64,000 nucleotides of DNA from NCBI GenBank assembly GCA_964030475.1, contig CAXIPT010000006.1, positions 5,631,673 through 5,695,672 on the forward strand, read 5' to 3'. This document shows, one piece after another, positions 24,836 to 35,486 of this stretch; the first letter of the stretch is position 1; each line of letters starts with the position of its first letter. This DNA comes from Tethya wilhelma. Its lineage: Eukaryota > Porifera > Demospongiae > Tethyida > Tethyidae. The position numbers and the translations under genes were made by a program. The notes beneath the pieces were generated by a model. That model was not told the origin of the DNA, did no database searches, and saw only the letters and a list, made by a program, of their open reading frames with translations.

Positions 24836-25176
24836 TTATTCAGTGCATGTTCCTTTTACTTCAACTTTTCTAACTGGCCCGTATGCCACATTTTGCTGCA
24901 CATCTATTCTCACTGAGTCTTGATGTGGCATCTTATCAAAAATATCATCTATATAGTCATAGTCATGTTCAGCCATGGGCACTGCAACATTCATGTTGTT
25001 AATTATTGCTACATTAGTCACGTTCAAATTCTCAGTCGGTTTCTTTCTACAGTTCTTGGCAGCAATACAGATTATCAGAAGAATAACAATACATGCAAAT
25101 AGTAGTAGTAGAGTGACTGCAGGTACTGCAATGATTATCCTGATTGGAATAGTTACTTGGTTGTCATCAGCAACAT
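24836..25176 (-). CDS. Orphan TM/tail exon of an R12-like receptor
   Basis: One exon after a CAG acceptor encodes DVADDNQVTIPIRIIIAVPA, a hydrophobic helix, basic KNCRKK, a long linker, EHDYDYIDDIF, VQQNVAYGPVRK, and then eight more residues before the stop. It matches the last exon of R12 (59249-59565) over almost all its length, with an extended C-terminus (VEVKGTCTE). Upstream exons are cut off by the (TG)n, the Ns at 25266-25283 and the (AG)n. It could be a relic or the end of a gene lost in the gap. Confidence 0.65.
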
Positions 25177-25222
25177 CTGGAAGAAATATTGTTCAATATA
25201 ATGCATTGCAGCAATTGAAGGG

Positions 25223-25225
25223 GTG

Positions 25226-25265
<40 letters not shown>

Positions 25266-25283
25266 NNNNNNNNNNNNNNNNNN

Positions 25284-25330
<47 letters not shown>
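25223..25330. repeat. (TG)n, 18 Ns and (AG)n
   Basis: A TG run, Ns at 25266-25283 and an AG run. The unique sequence changes identity across it: R12-like on the left, S-family on the right. It is a likely assembly weak point. Confidence 0.9.
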
Positions 25331-25332
<2 letters not shown>

Positions 25333-26025
25333 ATTGCAAGACACTCTGGATTGTATTAGCATTTGTTGTGTCTGTTGTTCCATTCTTTACTGTATTTGCA
25401 ATTCTGTTGATGTACTTCCTTACTCCAAAGTGTGAGTAATTACCATTGCTGTGATTATTGATTAATTTCCTCTTTCAGAATATAGACCCTAATATTGTCT
25501 TGAACAATTTAATTCAAGGAGATCCTTTTCCTTCTTCTTTTGTGTGTAGGTATGTGTGTAGGTATGTCCTCCAGTGGTAGTATGGGGGAATAAATGGAGA
25601 AGCCAACTGTCACAGCGGAATTCAAGAAACCAGATGAATTTGGAAGTGGAGGGTAAGGAGATTGTTTATGTACCACACACAATAGTATGGCTATTTTTTA
25701 TCTGGGAAGGTCAAATTTGGCACATGAACTACTATAATATAGCTGATAAAATTTTGGTGTATCTATTTGTAGCCCACCAGTCCATAGTGAGGATTAATTG
25801 GAAACAATTGAAACACCATATACAATGTTATCGTGTTATTACACACAACTGCACATACAATGTAGTACTACAGAACATACAATGTTATCAATGTTATTAT
25901 AATAATTATTGTGCTAATGTTGTTTGATTCCTCAGAGTCATCCAAGAAGCACTCAACCGTTCATCGATTATAGACAGCCACCTCTGCCACATAAATTACC
26001 CAGGACAAATCTAATGCAGATGTAG
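25331..26025 (+). pseudogene. S3: S-family copy with stops
   Basis: A hydrophobic exon ends at 25431 ([20 protein letters not shown], then LTPK). The tail exon 25562-25652 begins MSSSGSM, but the next codons are GE-stop before a new MEKPTVT. The short exon from 25773 has an in-frame TAA after VHSED and lacks the GT donor of S2 and S4. The last exon 25936-26025 (SHPRSTQPFIDYRQPP...) ends in TAG. The three lesions together indicate a pseudogene. An exact inverted copy lies at 34417-35111. Confidence 0.65.
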
Positions 26026-26302
26026 ACACTAGCTATATCATGATTGATTTTATAACCTTTCCCCTATAACTTGTATTTGGTAGTTCCTTGTTTCAGTCCA
26101 CACACAATGAATGTATTGAGTCTGTCAAAATAATAAGCTTATTAGGTTGACAGTTTTTAAATTGCATTGTTTGTCACAAACAATAAGTGTAACACAGCAA
26201 ATTGTACATGTAGATACACATGATTACTGAAAGATTATTGTATAACAGCTTGCACCTAGGCCTGTGATAAAGAAAAGTACAGAACCATAGCAATATCATT
26301 AT

Positions 26303-27169
26303 TCAAGATACATAAAAGTTACGAGTCTTTCCATATGCAGCATTCCCCTGAAGTGTAATAGTTTTGGCAGGCGGTTTGGGTATTATCTCATCATAGATGG
26401 GATCAGGATCAGGAGGATTATCCTTTGATTTGGCGGGTTCTAGACTAATGCCACCACCACTTGTAGTCACATCATGGTCAGCTGGTGGTGTCTTCATCCT
26501 CTTGTTTATCACAATCACCGCTATGAGACAAGCACTAGCTACAATTACGAGGAGAGCCACCAAAATTATGGCTACAGAAACACCAACAGAAATCCAGATT
26601 ACAGAACCAATAGAAGTTGGTCCTCTTGTTGCAATACTAATTGTAGAAGAGGTCGTGCCTGCAGTAGTTGTTGTTGCTGTTGGTGTACACTCCCAGGTAG
26701 CAGGGTCAGGACTCCAGGTATCATTGGCTACACACACAGCTGTCACTGTCCCCTGAGGGGAATACCCTTCATCACAACCAAACATTAGGGTAGTTGAAGT
26801 CACTTCATCAAGAACAACACTTCTTGGAGTGGAAGGAGGAGAGCAGTGAACTGGAGAATATCATTAACTATATTTATGTCAAAGAAGAACTATAATATAA
26901 TATTGTACACAAACCAACCTGGTTCCTCTGTACACTCTATCCCCTGAGGGTCTGGGGACCATCTCTCTTCACTGGTGCAGACAATAGTGATCCCACTAGA
27001 GGGAGAGAGACCCTTATCACACTGGAATGTGACTTCGGAGCCATTCCTTCTACTATCAGTGGGACCATTAAGGATACTGCTGTTCTCAGGGAGAACAGGA
27101 GCTCCACAATTGACTGCATGGGTGTACACCACAGTTAAATTAAATTTTGTTCACAGATTAACATACAAC

Positions 27170-27245
<76 letters not shown>

Positions 27246-28758
27246 CCTTCCCTACATAGTGATTTATACTGTTCAGGATCAGGGCTCCACCTTCCATCTC
27301 CCCCACACACAGACATCACTCTACCCTCTGGAATGAATCCTGGTCTACACTGGTAGGAGACCACAGAGCCAACCACAGAGCCAACATGAGACTCCAATGT
27401 AATTGTGGTATTCAGATCAGTGATACTTGAAAATGATGGACAACCAACTGTATTTATTTGAGTATGTACATGCAAAAGTTAAATATGATAATTATTATGA
27501 ATGAAGTCGGATAATATTATGATTATCATGTCATTGCAGCAATAATAATTATTATTATGCACTATCAATCATTACCAAATTCAACAAAGCTGTTTGACAT
27601 CATAAAACTTCTGCCAATACAGTTCTCTGCTATGATGCTCAAAGTGTATTGCACATTGTAATTGAGCATAGATAGTGTTGCACTAGTCCCTGAGGTTGTG
27701 ACAGTGGCTGTCTGAGGTGAGGTCTCAACTGTGTATCTGTCCACAGCTCCCATTGGAGGGTCCCAAGTTACATTAACAGTGACAGTGGTAGTTCCATTCT
27801 CAATAACCACCACCATCACATTCTCAGGAGGAGAAGGAAGAGCTATATAAAAAAAAAAAGCAACAAAAGCAAAAGCACTCAGTGATGGTCTCCTGAGAAA
27901 TTTCAACATGATTTGTCTCTAATTATGGATGGCTTTGTGAGTATCGATCATTGCAGATTCAATGCATTGAGGGTTGCATTGGAGGTTCAAGCAATCAAGC
28001 TTCATTAACAAATTAAATAGAGCTAGGATTTTGTTTATACTAGTCTTAGACTTTTATTTTACACATAGGGACACTATACATGTGTTGTAATACAAAGACT
28101 CATTAGCTATTATCATACTCACTTACTGACAGAAAAACACACTCAATAACTTTTATATCAAATGCAACAAAAAGAAGCTCATGAGTGAACTAACCAGCAA
28201 TATTAATGGCAATGGGTTCTATTCGAGTGTCGGATCCAGCACATTCCACTTCATCTCCATCCAGTTGTACATGTGTGGTAACAGTGAGAGTGAGGGTGGA
28301 CACTACAGTGGGAGAGGTGGAGAGAAGGGTCGCTGTGCCTGTGACATCATCAGAGGTCAGTGTCTGTACTGAAGGTGGTTGAGAGAAGGGAAAGTTGTAC
28401 TGGATTGGATCGATGCTAGTTTTATCTTGAGATCGAGATATAGACCATCGGAGAAAAATCTCTGGAGGGTCTTGAGTGCATGTGAAGGTGATCACATCTC
28501 CAGGACAGACCACACCACCAGTGATGTTGGATGTGAGGGTGCTACCTATACATGCAGCATATGATCTTTAATTGTTATATTGAACACCTGTCGACTCTGC
28601 AAAACCTTTGTACATGTGGCCACTAAAGGTTTCAGCCAGGGACCATAATTATTTTAATAAATCACTAACACAATATCTATATACAATATAATACCTGTAA
28701 AATTTAGTGATGGTAGTAGGAAAACTGCCACAATGAACAACACCTTGATTGTGCACAT
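26303..28758 (-). CDS. R7: complete SP-Ig-FN3-3xCCP-TM receptor
   Basis: Exons in order are SP 28758-28695, Ig 28545-28195, FN3 27842-27576, CCP1 27447-27247, CCP2 27113-26919, and a joined CCP3/stalk/TM/tail exon 26850-26303. They total 541 aa in frame. The signal peptide is MCTIKVLFIVAVFLLPSLNF. Ig shows CPGDVITFTCT, LRWSI and DEVECAG. FN3 shows PPENVMVVV, WDPPMGAVD and VEFG. CCP3 is followed by a Thr-rich stalk, a long hydrophobic helix, NKRMK, IYDEIIP, LQGNAAYG and an extra FYVS end. Unlike R4 and R8 there is no intron between CCP3 and TM. An (ATT)n tract sits in the CCP1-CCP2 intron. Its last two exons occur again, identical and inverted, at 33329-34139. Confidence 0.92.
27170..27243. 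repeat. (ATT)n microsatellite in R7 intron
   Basis: About 24 perfect TAT/ATT units lie between the CCP1 and CCP2 exons. The Tyr and Ile homopolymer frames here are not coding. Confidence 0.95.
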
Positions 28759-29365
28759 CACTGTTACAGTATTGCCAACTAGACTGCAATTGAAGGATGC
28801 ATGACAGTAGGTTTTGAGGTCCCACATGATGTCCTGACTATATATACGTCCTATATAGACCTGTCATTGGAATTAAGTTGTCCTGAAAATCAGTTTGGTC
28901 ATCAGCTGGCCGGACCAAATCGTAAATGCAGCCCCACCCACAGGCACTCGTACTCATATGCACTAGCACCAGAGCGCGCACTAGCACTCAGATCAGTTTA
29001 GCACGCGCACGTGCACTTGTCAATCGTAAAATGTGGCATGATAGCCTCGTACGTCCCCAGAGCGCTGGCGAGAAGCCACAACGTTCCGGACAAACAGATT
29101 TGGATCTGTTAAATTAAAATAATTAATTAATAATTAATAATAAAAATAATTAATTGTTGTTTGTATCCCCCCTCCCCCCCCCCCTGTTGTACCTCTTGTT
29201 GGTGTGTACATTGAATGAATGAATGAAAAGGCATTGAGCCAACTTTGACTATATATATAGTGAGACTTCATTTAATTCATCTGCAGTACGTCGACGTCCT
29301 TTTCGACTCATGATCATTTGCTGGCAGAAAATGAAAAAATTTTTTAGAAATGAACAAAATTTAGG
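28759..29365. other. R7 upstream region
   Basis: Presumed promoter of R7, then AT-rich sequence with a C-rich tract near 29167-29184. No exon was recognised. A GAGCGCTGG-containing piece near 29058 belongs to the interspersed element family. Confidence 0.45.
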
Positions 29366-29484
29366 AAACCTCGTAAACCAGGCCCTCCCCGCTGGCTGTG
29401 CTTAATAAACCAGGCCCTCCCCGCTGTGCTTATTTCCCCGCTGTGCTTAATAAGCACAGCGGGGAGGGCCTGGTTTACGAGGCT
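29366..29484. repeat. Palindromic snap-back element, complex loop
   Basis: The arm CCTCGTAAACCAGGCCCTCC pairs with its complement at 29462-29481, and partial extra copies of the arm lie in the loop (29407-29445). It is related in sequence to the hairpin at 2299-2367. Confidence 0.75.
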
Positions 29485-29489
29485 AAAAT

Positions 29490-30012
29490 TTAGGCATTTT
29501 GATCATGAGGTAGAGGTTATCAATAGACCACGTGGTTTGTATGCATATAATTATAATGCGCATGCGCATCAAATGATTGAGACTGACCTGTCTGACCATG
29601 CAGTCTCTGCTGTATGATTTGTTTATGGGCAGTGCTGTAAAGAGCAGGCTTAGAAACTAATCAATAACCAACTAAGGGTTTTGAGGGTTAACTAAAACAA
29701 CATTGCAATGAAACAAGGCAAGTCTCCGAATTTTGGCACATGACTACTTCATTTTTTGTGCCCAACTCTAGCTCAGAAACTTGCATGCTTGTGCTTTTTA
29801 CAGCACTGCCCATTCCTACACTTCTCACTTAAAGTTTTTAGTACTTGTATATATATATATATATTACAAGTATAGTAAGAAAAATTCATAAAAATTAACA
29901 GTGTAGGAATGGNCTCAATTTTGTTTGGTTAAATTTTTATGATCATAAACATTTTGTATTGTGCCTATGGGACATTCGGCCCATTCCTACTATACGTACT
30001 ACCGTACGTATG
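29490..30012. mobile_element. Hairpin-ended element, rearranged around an N
   Basis: It includes GCGCATGCGC, GGCACATGACTACTTC, GCCCATTCCTACAC and, after the N at 29913, the opposite terminus CGGCCCATTCCTACTATACG. The order differs from the full copies, which suggests nested insertion or a join at the N. Confidence 0.6.
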
Positions 30013-30909
30013 ATTGTAATGATCAAAACATGGCAAGACTGCTACATATGAACTCTTTGCATATTTTAGCTTATTTTTGTAATCACCCTTTACCTGCACT
30101 AATTTCTGTACTCATGCTTTATTAGTTTTTGTCATCATTACATAATTGCATGCATATGGATTCTGTTTCTCTTTGTACACCAGCCTTATCTTTGTCTATT
30201 CACTATTCATGCATTTTCATTCTTTTTGTGCACTAGACAAGGCCCCACGCATTGCGCACACACTATATAGTTTGTCCACTCCATTTTCCATTCATTCTGT
30301 CTGTGCAATTATTCATCTCTCTCTTGCTGTGCATTTGCTGTTGACAAATTAATAAACATTTCATTGGTAGTATAACTTAAACTGCTACAAATCAAACATT
30401 AGAAACAGTACTAGTGACATGGTACAGCATGTTTACCAAGGATGCATGAGATAATCTCACTAGCTCTGCAATAGTGCTCTTCAATCCAACCACACATACA
30501 CTGAAAAGAATTGAGCTGCTTGGTTCATTTCATTAAACCTCAGATCAATTTCAAGTGCAGGACATAATAATTAGACCCTCACCTCCTGACTGCGGAAGAG
30601 ATCTTGAATCATAACAACTCACTGTGTAAGCTGAGTGTGAGCCATAGGAGATCTAGTTATATAGTTGGTTTAAAATTTTTCAAAATTATGTGAATTTTTG
30701 TTATACAGGATCATGTTCAAAATCCAATTTAACATTAAAAATTTCATTTAAAAACTATTATGACTGCTATAATAATTATAGGATGTCAATCAGCTAATTT
30801 CTGTAAGGGGTGTAAAATTGGTAAGTATCGTCAAATTTATGCAAAAACTCACAAAGCAATTAATGAACACAACTGCAGGAAGAATAATATAGCCAGTAAA
30901 AAATTCCAG
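30013..30909. other. Intergenic, no gene recognised
   Basis: A short open frame near 30146-30352 is hydrophobic and His-rich, with no family resemblance. The sequence is otherwise AT-rich with no repeat that I can name. Confidence 0.45.
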
Positions 30910-32647
30910 CTAAAGTTTATTCAGGACTTCCCACACATCTGGTTGGTCATACTCTTCAGCAAAGCTCCGAGCACGTTCCAAGTCTTTCACATGTTCCACT
31001 AGTACCTGTATAAAGTGATACACACACAATATCCTAGTTCCCAGGCCTTGTTTCACAGCATTTAATTCCATGCAGATTTAGAAACCACATGGGGAAGGCC
31101 TGGGTAAAATTGAGGTTACATACATGTAGTCAAACATATAAGAATATACCTTAATAGCTTCCACCATCTTGTTACATTTCTTGTAAATAGCAAATGCTTC
31201 TTCATTCAATCCAGAACTGAGACAAATCATTGCAAGGTCAGGTCCATCAAAGTTGTTAAGACGACTGATGTAGCCAGACACACGGGCAGAGTCCACCTTG
31301 ACTCCTGTCAAAATCAACAGATTCTGGAGGTTTCTGTACGGGGATGGAGGGCGGAAGGGAAGAGAGAACCATTAATTTCTGTACATACAGCATAAAAGCT
31401 AGTGTAAATAATGAAACCATGCCCATAGAGTAAAAGAACATTCCACAAAGGCACCACAATGTAATAAGTAGAGGTTGCACTGTATAATACACAATGATTA
31501 TGAATAAACTACTGGTATCTTGATTTAGACTGAGGGAGAACAAAATGTATACTGCATGCTTGAAGCATTAGATGCACATTACCTATTGTCCTTAAAGGAT
31601 GATTTTTCATTGAAGAGAACAGTCTCAAGTAAAATTATCAACTCATTGGGAAGATCTGCCATCATGAATGATTTGATGAGCTGTGACACAGCCTCAGGGT
31701 CTTCTTCCTCAAGCACAGCGGTGTGGACTATCTGTTTGAGATTAAGAAACAATTATTGTGACCAACAACCTAAGGTCCTTAGTCTAGTAATACAGTAACT
31801 GTTGCATTCTAAAATTTTTGTCCTTACTTGGTCTAGAAGCAAGCGATTACTTGCTGTTTGGCTGGACTGTAATGCAGCTGATGAGAGATCAAAATCCTTT
31901 GACTTTACAACTATTCGAGCACAACTTTCAATAAGTCCTTCCTTGTGGCATATCTACAGTGTGTGGGTGTGGGTGTGTTTGTTTGCCATTGCCTAGCAAC
32001 CAATGTTTTTATAGGCTAATTGCCGGTTACTGGCTGGGTGGAGTGCCGCACACTTAAGGGCATGCAACTATTTTGTTTGCCATTGATCGACCCCCTATGA
32101 CCCTAGCTACTCTATTGTCACCTCCACCATGCATCAAGTGCCACGTCTACCTGCGTACCTTAATCAGATCTTCAGGTGAATATTTAAGCCGTAATTTCTC
32201 CACTAGAGTGTCTCCATAGCATCCTATTAAACAAATCAATCATGAATGACCTGAAACATAAAACTAAACTACAACACTGGCTGGGGAGAGAATAATGTCA
32301 GTTAGTAAACTTGAAAATCACTTACTTTTGAGTGATGTGCCAATATCCTTTGTTGCTGGATCTCCACTCAGCACCTCACACAATCTCCCTAGAACTCCTG
32401 GCTCGGAGGTTACTTTGTCAGTCACAACAGCTATCGTAGCTACAGCCTTCTCTTTTTTTGTTTTCTCTGAGTTAGTAATGATCCTGTCCAAAACCTCGCT
32501 CTCCAACACTCCTTTAGCACATAACTCGCTGGAGAGGAGAAAGGGGTCCAGGACTTCAACTAGAACCTTTGAGAGGCTCTCTAGAGAGGCGGTAGCGGCT
32601 GCAGACTTCAGCTTAGTGTGCTGCTCAGACACTCCCAGCTCAGCCAT
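30910..32647 (-). CDS. CARD-like domain fused to a clathrin-heavy-chain-like repeat
   Basis: Six exons splice in frame to about 313 aa: 32647-32326 (phase 1 end), 32225-32162, 31957-31832, 31732-31584 (phase 2 end), 31334-31152 and 31005-30910 with TAG. Residues 20-95 look like a death-fold/CARD helix bundle (LLSSELCAKGVLESEVLDRI, then TKKEKAVATI, then GVLGRLCEVL). Residues about 120-313 align with one heavy-chain repeat of clathrin: ADLPNELIILLE, NLQNLLILTGVK, GYISRLNNFDGPDLAMICLS, NEEAFAIYKK, LVEHVKDLERARSFAE and PDVWEVL. Clathrin heavy chain runs to about 1,675 aa with seven such repeats, so this is a short independent protein, not clathrin itself. The CARD call is less sure than the repeat. 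It diverges from the eIF2B gene. A role in membrane-linked signalling or adaptor assembly is only a guess. Confidence 0.75.
31033..31118. repeat. Small inverted repeat in last intron of the CARD/clathrin-like gene
   Basis: CCTAGTTCCCAGGCCTTG is mirrored by GGGGAAGGCCTGGG, an imperfect relative of the hairpins at 2299 and 29366. Confidence 0.5.
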
Positions 32648-32790
32648 GTTGGCAGGATGCTGTCAGAGCCACACCCACGTCAGCTTGCAGTTTCTCGATC
32701 GCTGACTCAGCATTCCGGATATTCACGTACTCCCTTCGTATACTACATAGGCACATGTATGAACTTTGCACCTGTATCCAAAAATCAGCC
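32648..32790. promoter_or_regulatory. Bidirectional promoter, CARD/clathrin-like gene and eIF2B epsilon
   Basis: Only 143 bp separate the two start codons, so both 5' leaders and the promoter must lie here. No TATA box is evident. Housekeeping control is likely, given the eIF2B side. Confidence 0.6.
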
Positions 32791-33192
32791 ATGAGCAAGA
32801 AAGACAAGAGCAAGAAAGGTGGCGAGAGTAAGTGGGACTCTGAAGATGTCATTCAGGCGGTGGTCATCGCAGACAGCTTCAACTTTCGTTTCTTGCCCAT
32901 CACGATAGAGAAACCCAGAGCCTTGTTACCTCTGGTAAACCGTCCTCTGATCGACTACACCGTGGAGTTCCTAGCTGTATCGGGGGTGGAAGAGATCTTT
33001 GTATTCTGCTGTGCCCACGCTGAAATGATCAAGGCTCATTTGGAAGCGTCACGATGGATGGAGCCCACCTCGCCTGTCAAGCTTCGCATCATCATTTCCG
33101 AAGATTGTCCATCAGTTGGAGATGCTCTGAGAAACATTGATTCTCAAGCTTTGATCCGCTCTGATTTCGTTCTCGTATCTGGCGATCTAGTT
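32791..33192 (+). CDS. EIF2B5: eIF2B epsilon subunit, N-terminal part (cut at N)
   Basis: 134 codons begin MSKKDKSKKGGESKWDSEDV and continue QAVVIADSFNFRFLPIT, PRALLPLVNRPLIDYTVEFL, VEEIFVFCC and RSDFVLVSGDLV. These are the nucleotidyl-transferase-like fold motifs of eIF2B epsilon, the catalytic guanine-nucleotide exchange subunit that recharges eIF2 in translation initiation. The ATG at 32791 is preferred over one 36 bases upstream because family members start with a short basic/acidic leader. The full protein is about 700 aa; here it stops at the N (33193), followed by sequence that does not belong to it. Confidence 0.9.
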
Positions 33193-33193
33193 N

Positions 33194-33256
33194 CTCCTTT
33201 GACTTTACAACTATTCGAGCACAACTTTCAATAAGTCCTTCCTTGTGGCATATCTA

Positions 33257-33260
<4 letters not shown>
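33194..33260. repeat. Copy of 31894-31960 next to an N
   Basis: This short stretch repeats part of the CARD/clathrin-like gene (exon 3) in the same orientation, up to CTACAGTGTGTG, and then becomes a pure (TG)n. Placed between an N and a microsatellite, it is most simply explained as a mis-join. Confidence 0.75.

Positions 33261-33315
<55 letters not shown>
33258..33315. repeat. (TG)n microsatellite
   Basis: About 29 TG units form the left boundary of the inverted duplication. Confidence 0.95.
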
Positions 33316-33318
<3 letters not shown>

Positions 33319-33328
33319 ACCCATGCAG

Positions 33329-34139
33329 TCAATTGTGGAGCTCCTGTTCTCCCTGAGAACAGCAGTATCCTTAATGGTCCCACTGATAGTAGAAGGAATG
33401 GCTCCGAAGTCACATTCCAGTGTGATAAGGGTCTCTCTCCCTCTAGTGGGATCACTATTGTCTGCACCAGTGAAGAGAGATGGTCCCCAGACCCTCAGGG
33501 GATAGAGTGTACAGAGGAACCAGGTTGGTTTGTGTACAATATTATATTATAGTTCTTCTTTGACATAAATATAGTTAATGATATTCTCCAGTTCACTGCT
33601 CTCCTCCTTCCACTCCAAGAAGTGTTGTTCTTGATGAAGTGACTTCAACTACCCTAATGTTTGGTTGTGATGAAGGGTATTCCCCTCAGGGGACAGTGAC
33701 AGCTGTGTGTGTAGCCAATGATACCTGGAGTCCTGACCCTGCTACCTGGGAGTGTACACCAACAGCAACAACAACTACTGCAGGCACGACCTCTTCTACA
33801 ATTAGTATTGCAACAAGAGGACCAACTTCTATTGGTTCTGTAATCTGGATTTCTGTTGGTGTTTCTGTAGCCATAATTTTGGTGGCTCTCCTCGTAATTG
33901 TAGCTAGTGCTTGTCTCATAGCGGTGATTGTGATAAACAAGAGGATGAAGACACCACCAGCTGACCATGATGTGACTACAAGTGGTGGTGGCATTAGTCT
34001 AGAACCCGCCAAATCAAAGGATAATCCTCCTGATCCTGATCCCATCTATGATGAGATAATACCCAAACCGCCTGCCAAAACTATTACACTTCAGGGGAAT
34101 GCTGCATATGGAAAGACTCGTAACTTTTATGTATCTTGA
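33329..34139 (+). CDS. R7': inverted copy of the R7 3' exons
   Basis: The exons are CCP2 33329-33523 and CCP3/TM/tail 33592-34139. Each coordinate equals 60442 minus the R7 coordinate, with no indel and identical protein. SP, Ig, FN3 and CCP1 are absent because the copy ends at the (TG)n. It should be treated as part of R7 unless long reads show a second locus. Confidence 0.75.
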
Positions 34140-34416
34140 ATAATGATATTGCTATGGTTCTGTACTTTTCTTTATCACAGGCCTAGGTGCAAGCTGTTAT
34201 ACAATAATCTTTCAGTAATCATGTGTATCTACATGTACAATTTGCTGTGTTACACTTATTGTTTGTGACAAACAATGCAATTTAAAAACTGTCAACCTAA
34301 TAAGCTTATTATTTTGACAGACTCAATACATTCATTGTGTGTGGACTGAAACAAGGAACTACCAAATACAAGTTATAGGGGAAAGGTTATAAAATCAATC
34401 ATGATATAGCTAGTGT

Positions 34417-35109
34417 CTACATCTGCATTAGATTTGTCCTGGGTAATTTATGTGGCAGAGGTGGCTGTCTATAATCGATGAACGGTTGAGTGCTTCTTGG
34501 ATGACTCTGAGGAATCAAACAACATTAGCACAATAATTATTATAATAACATTGATAACATTGTATGTTCTGTAGTACTACATTGTATGTGCAGTTGTGTG
34601 TAATAACACGATAACATTGTATATGGTGTTTCAATTGTTTCCAATTAATCCTCACTATGGACTGGTGGGCTACAAATAGATACACCAAAATTTTATCAGC
34701 TATATTATAGTAGTTCATGTGCCAAATTTGACCTTCCCAGATAAAAAATAGCCATACTATTGTGTGTGGTACATAAACAATCTCCTTACCCTCCACTTCC
34801 AAATTCATCTGGTTTCTTGAATTCCGCTGTGACAGTTGGCTTCTCCATTTATTCCCCCATACTACCACTGGAGGACATACCTACACACATACCTACACAC
34901 AAAAGAAGAAGGAAAAGGATCTCCTTGAATTAAATTGTTCAAGACAATATTAGGGTCTATATTCTGAAAGAGGAAATTAATCAATAATCACAGCAATGGT
35001 AATTACTCACACTTTGGAGTAAGGAAGTACATCAACAGAATTGCAAATACAGTAAAGAATGGAACAACAGACACAACAAATGCTAATACAATCCAGAGTG
35101 TCTTGCAAT

Positions 35110-35111
<2 letters not shown>
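34417..35111 (-). pseudogene. S3': inverted copy of S3
   Basis: The same exons as S3 in mirror image: hydrophobic exon ending at 35011, tail exon 34880-34790 and last exon 34506-34417, with the same GE-stop and TAA lesions. On its upstream side this copy continues past the (TC)n into 35500-35690, which matches the region upstream of the S4 hydrophobic exons (about 56380-56450). So this copy has more of the S gene than the one at 25331. Confidence 0.65.
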
Positions 35112-35112
<1 letters not shown>

Positions 35113-35164
<52 letters not shown>

Positions 35165-35263
35165 ACATGAATGTGTGTGTGTGTGTGTGTGTGCATGTGT
35201 GTGCATGTGTGTGTGTGTGTGCACGTGTGTGGTGTGTGTGTGTGAACGTGTGTGGTGTATGTT

Positions 35264-35295
<32 letters not shown>

Positions 35296-35444
35296 GTGTG
35301 GGTGTGTGGGTATGTGTTTGTGTGTGCATATGCACACACAAAGAAAGAAGGAAGGAAAGAAAGGAGGAATTTTGCACAATTGTCATCAATTTTTGGCACC
35401 ATAAAGCAGTTTTGTTTCAAGAAAACATACCAGTAAAGGCCTCT

Positions 35445-35482
<38 letters not shown>
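35113..35482. repeat. Compound (TC)n, (GT)n and (AG)n tracts
   Basis: A TC run at 35113-35158, a long degenerate GT/GTGCAT tract to about 35340, and an AG run at about 35450-35482. Long His/Thr or Ser/Leu frames here are artefacts. Confidence 0.95.

Positions 35483-35486
<4 letters not shown>

Noticed and set aside
27158..27259. Poly-Tyr and poly-Ile frames
   Set aside because: They arise from the (ATT)n tract in the R7 intron.
30146..30352. Hydrophobic short frame
   Set aside because: No splice context, homologue or paralogue in the window.
30910..32647. Clathrin heavy chain gene
   Set aside because: Only one repeat is present, with its own start and stop; the propeller and the other repeats are missing.
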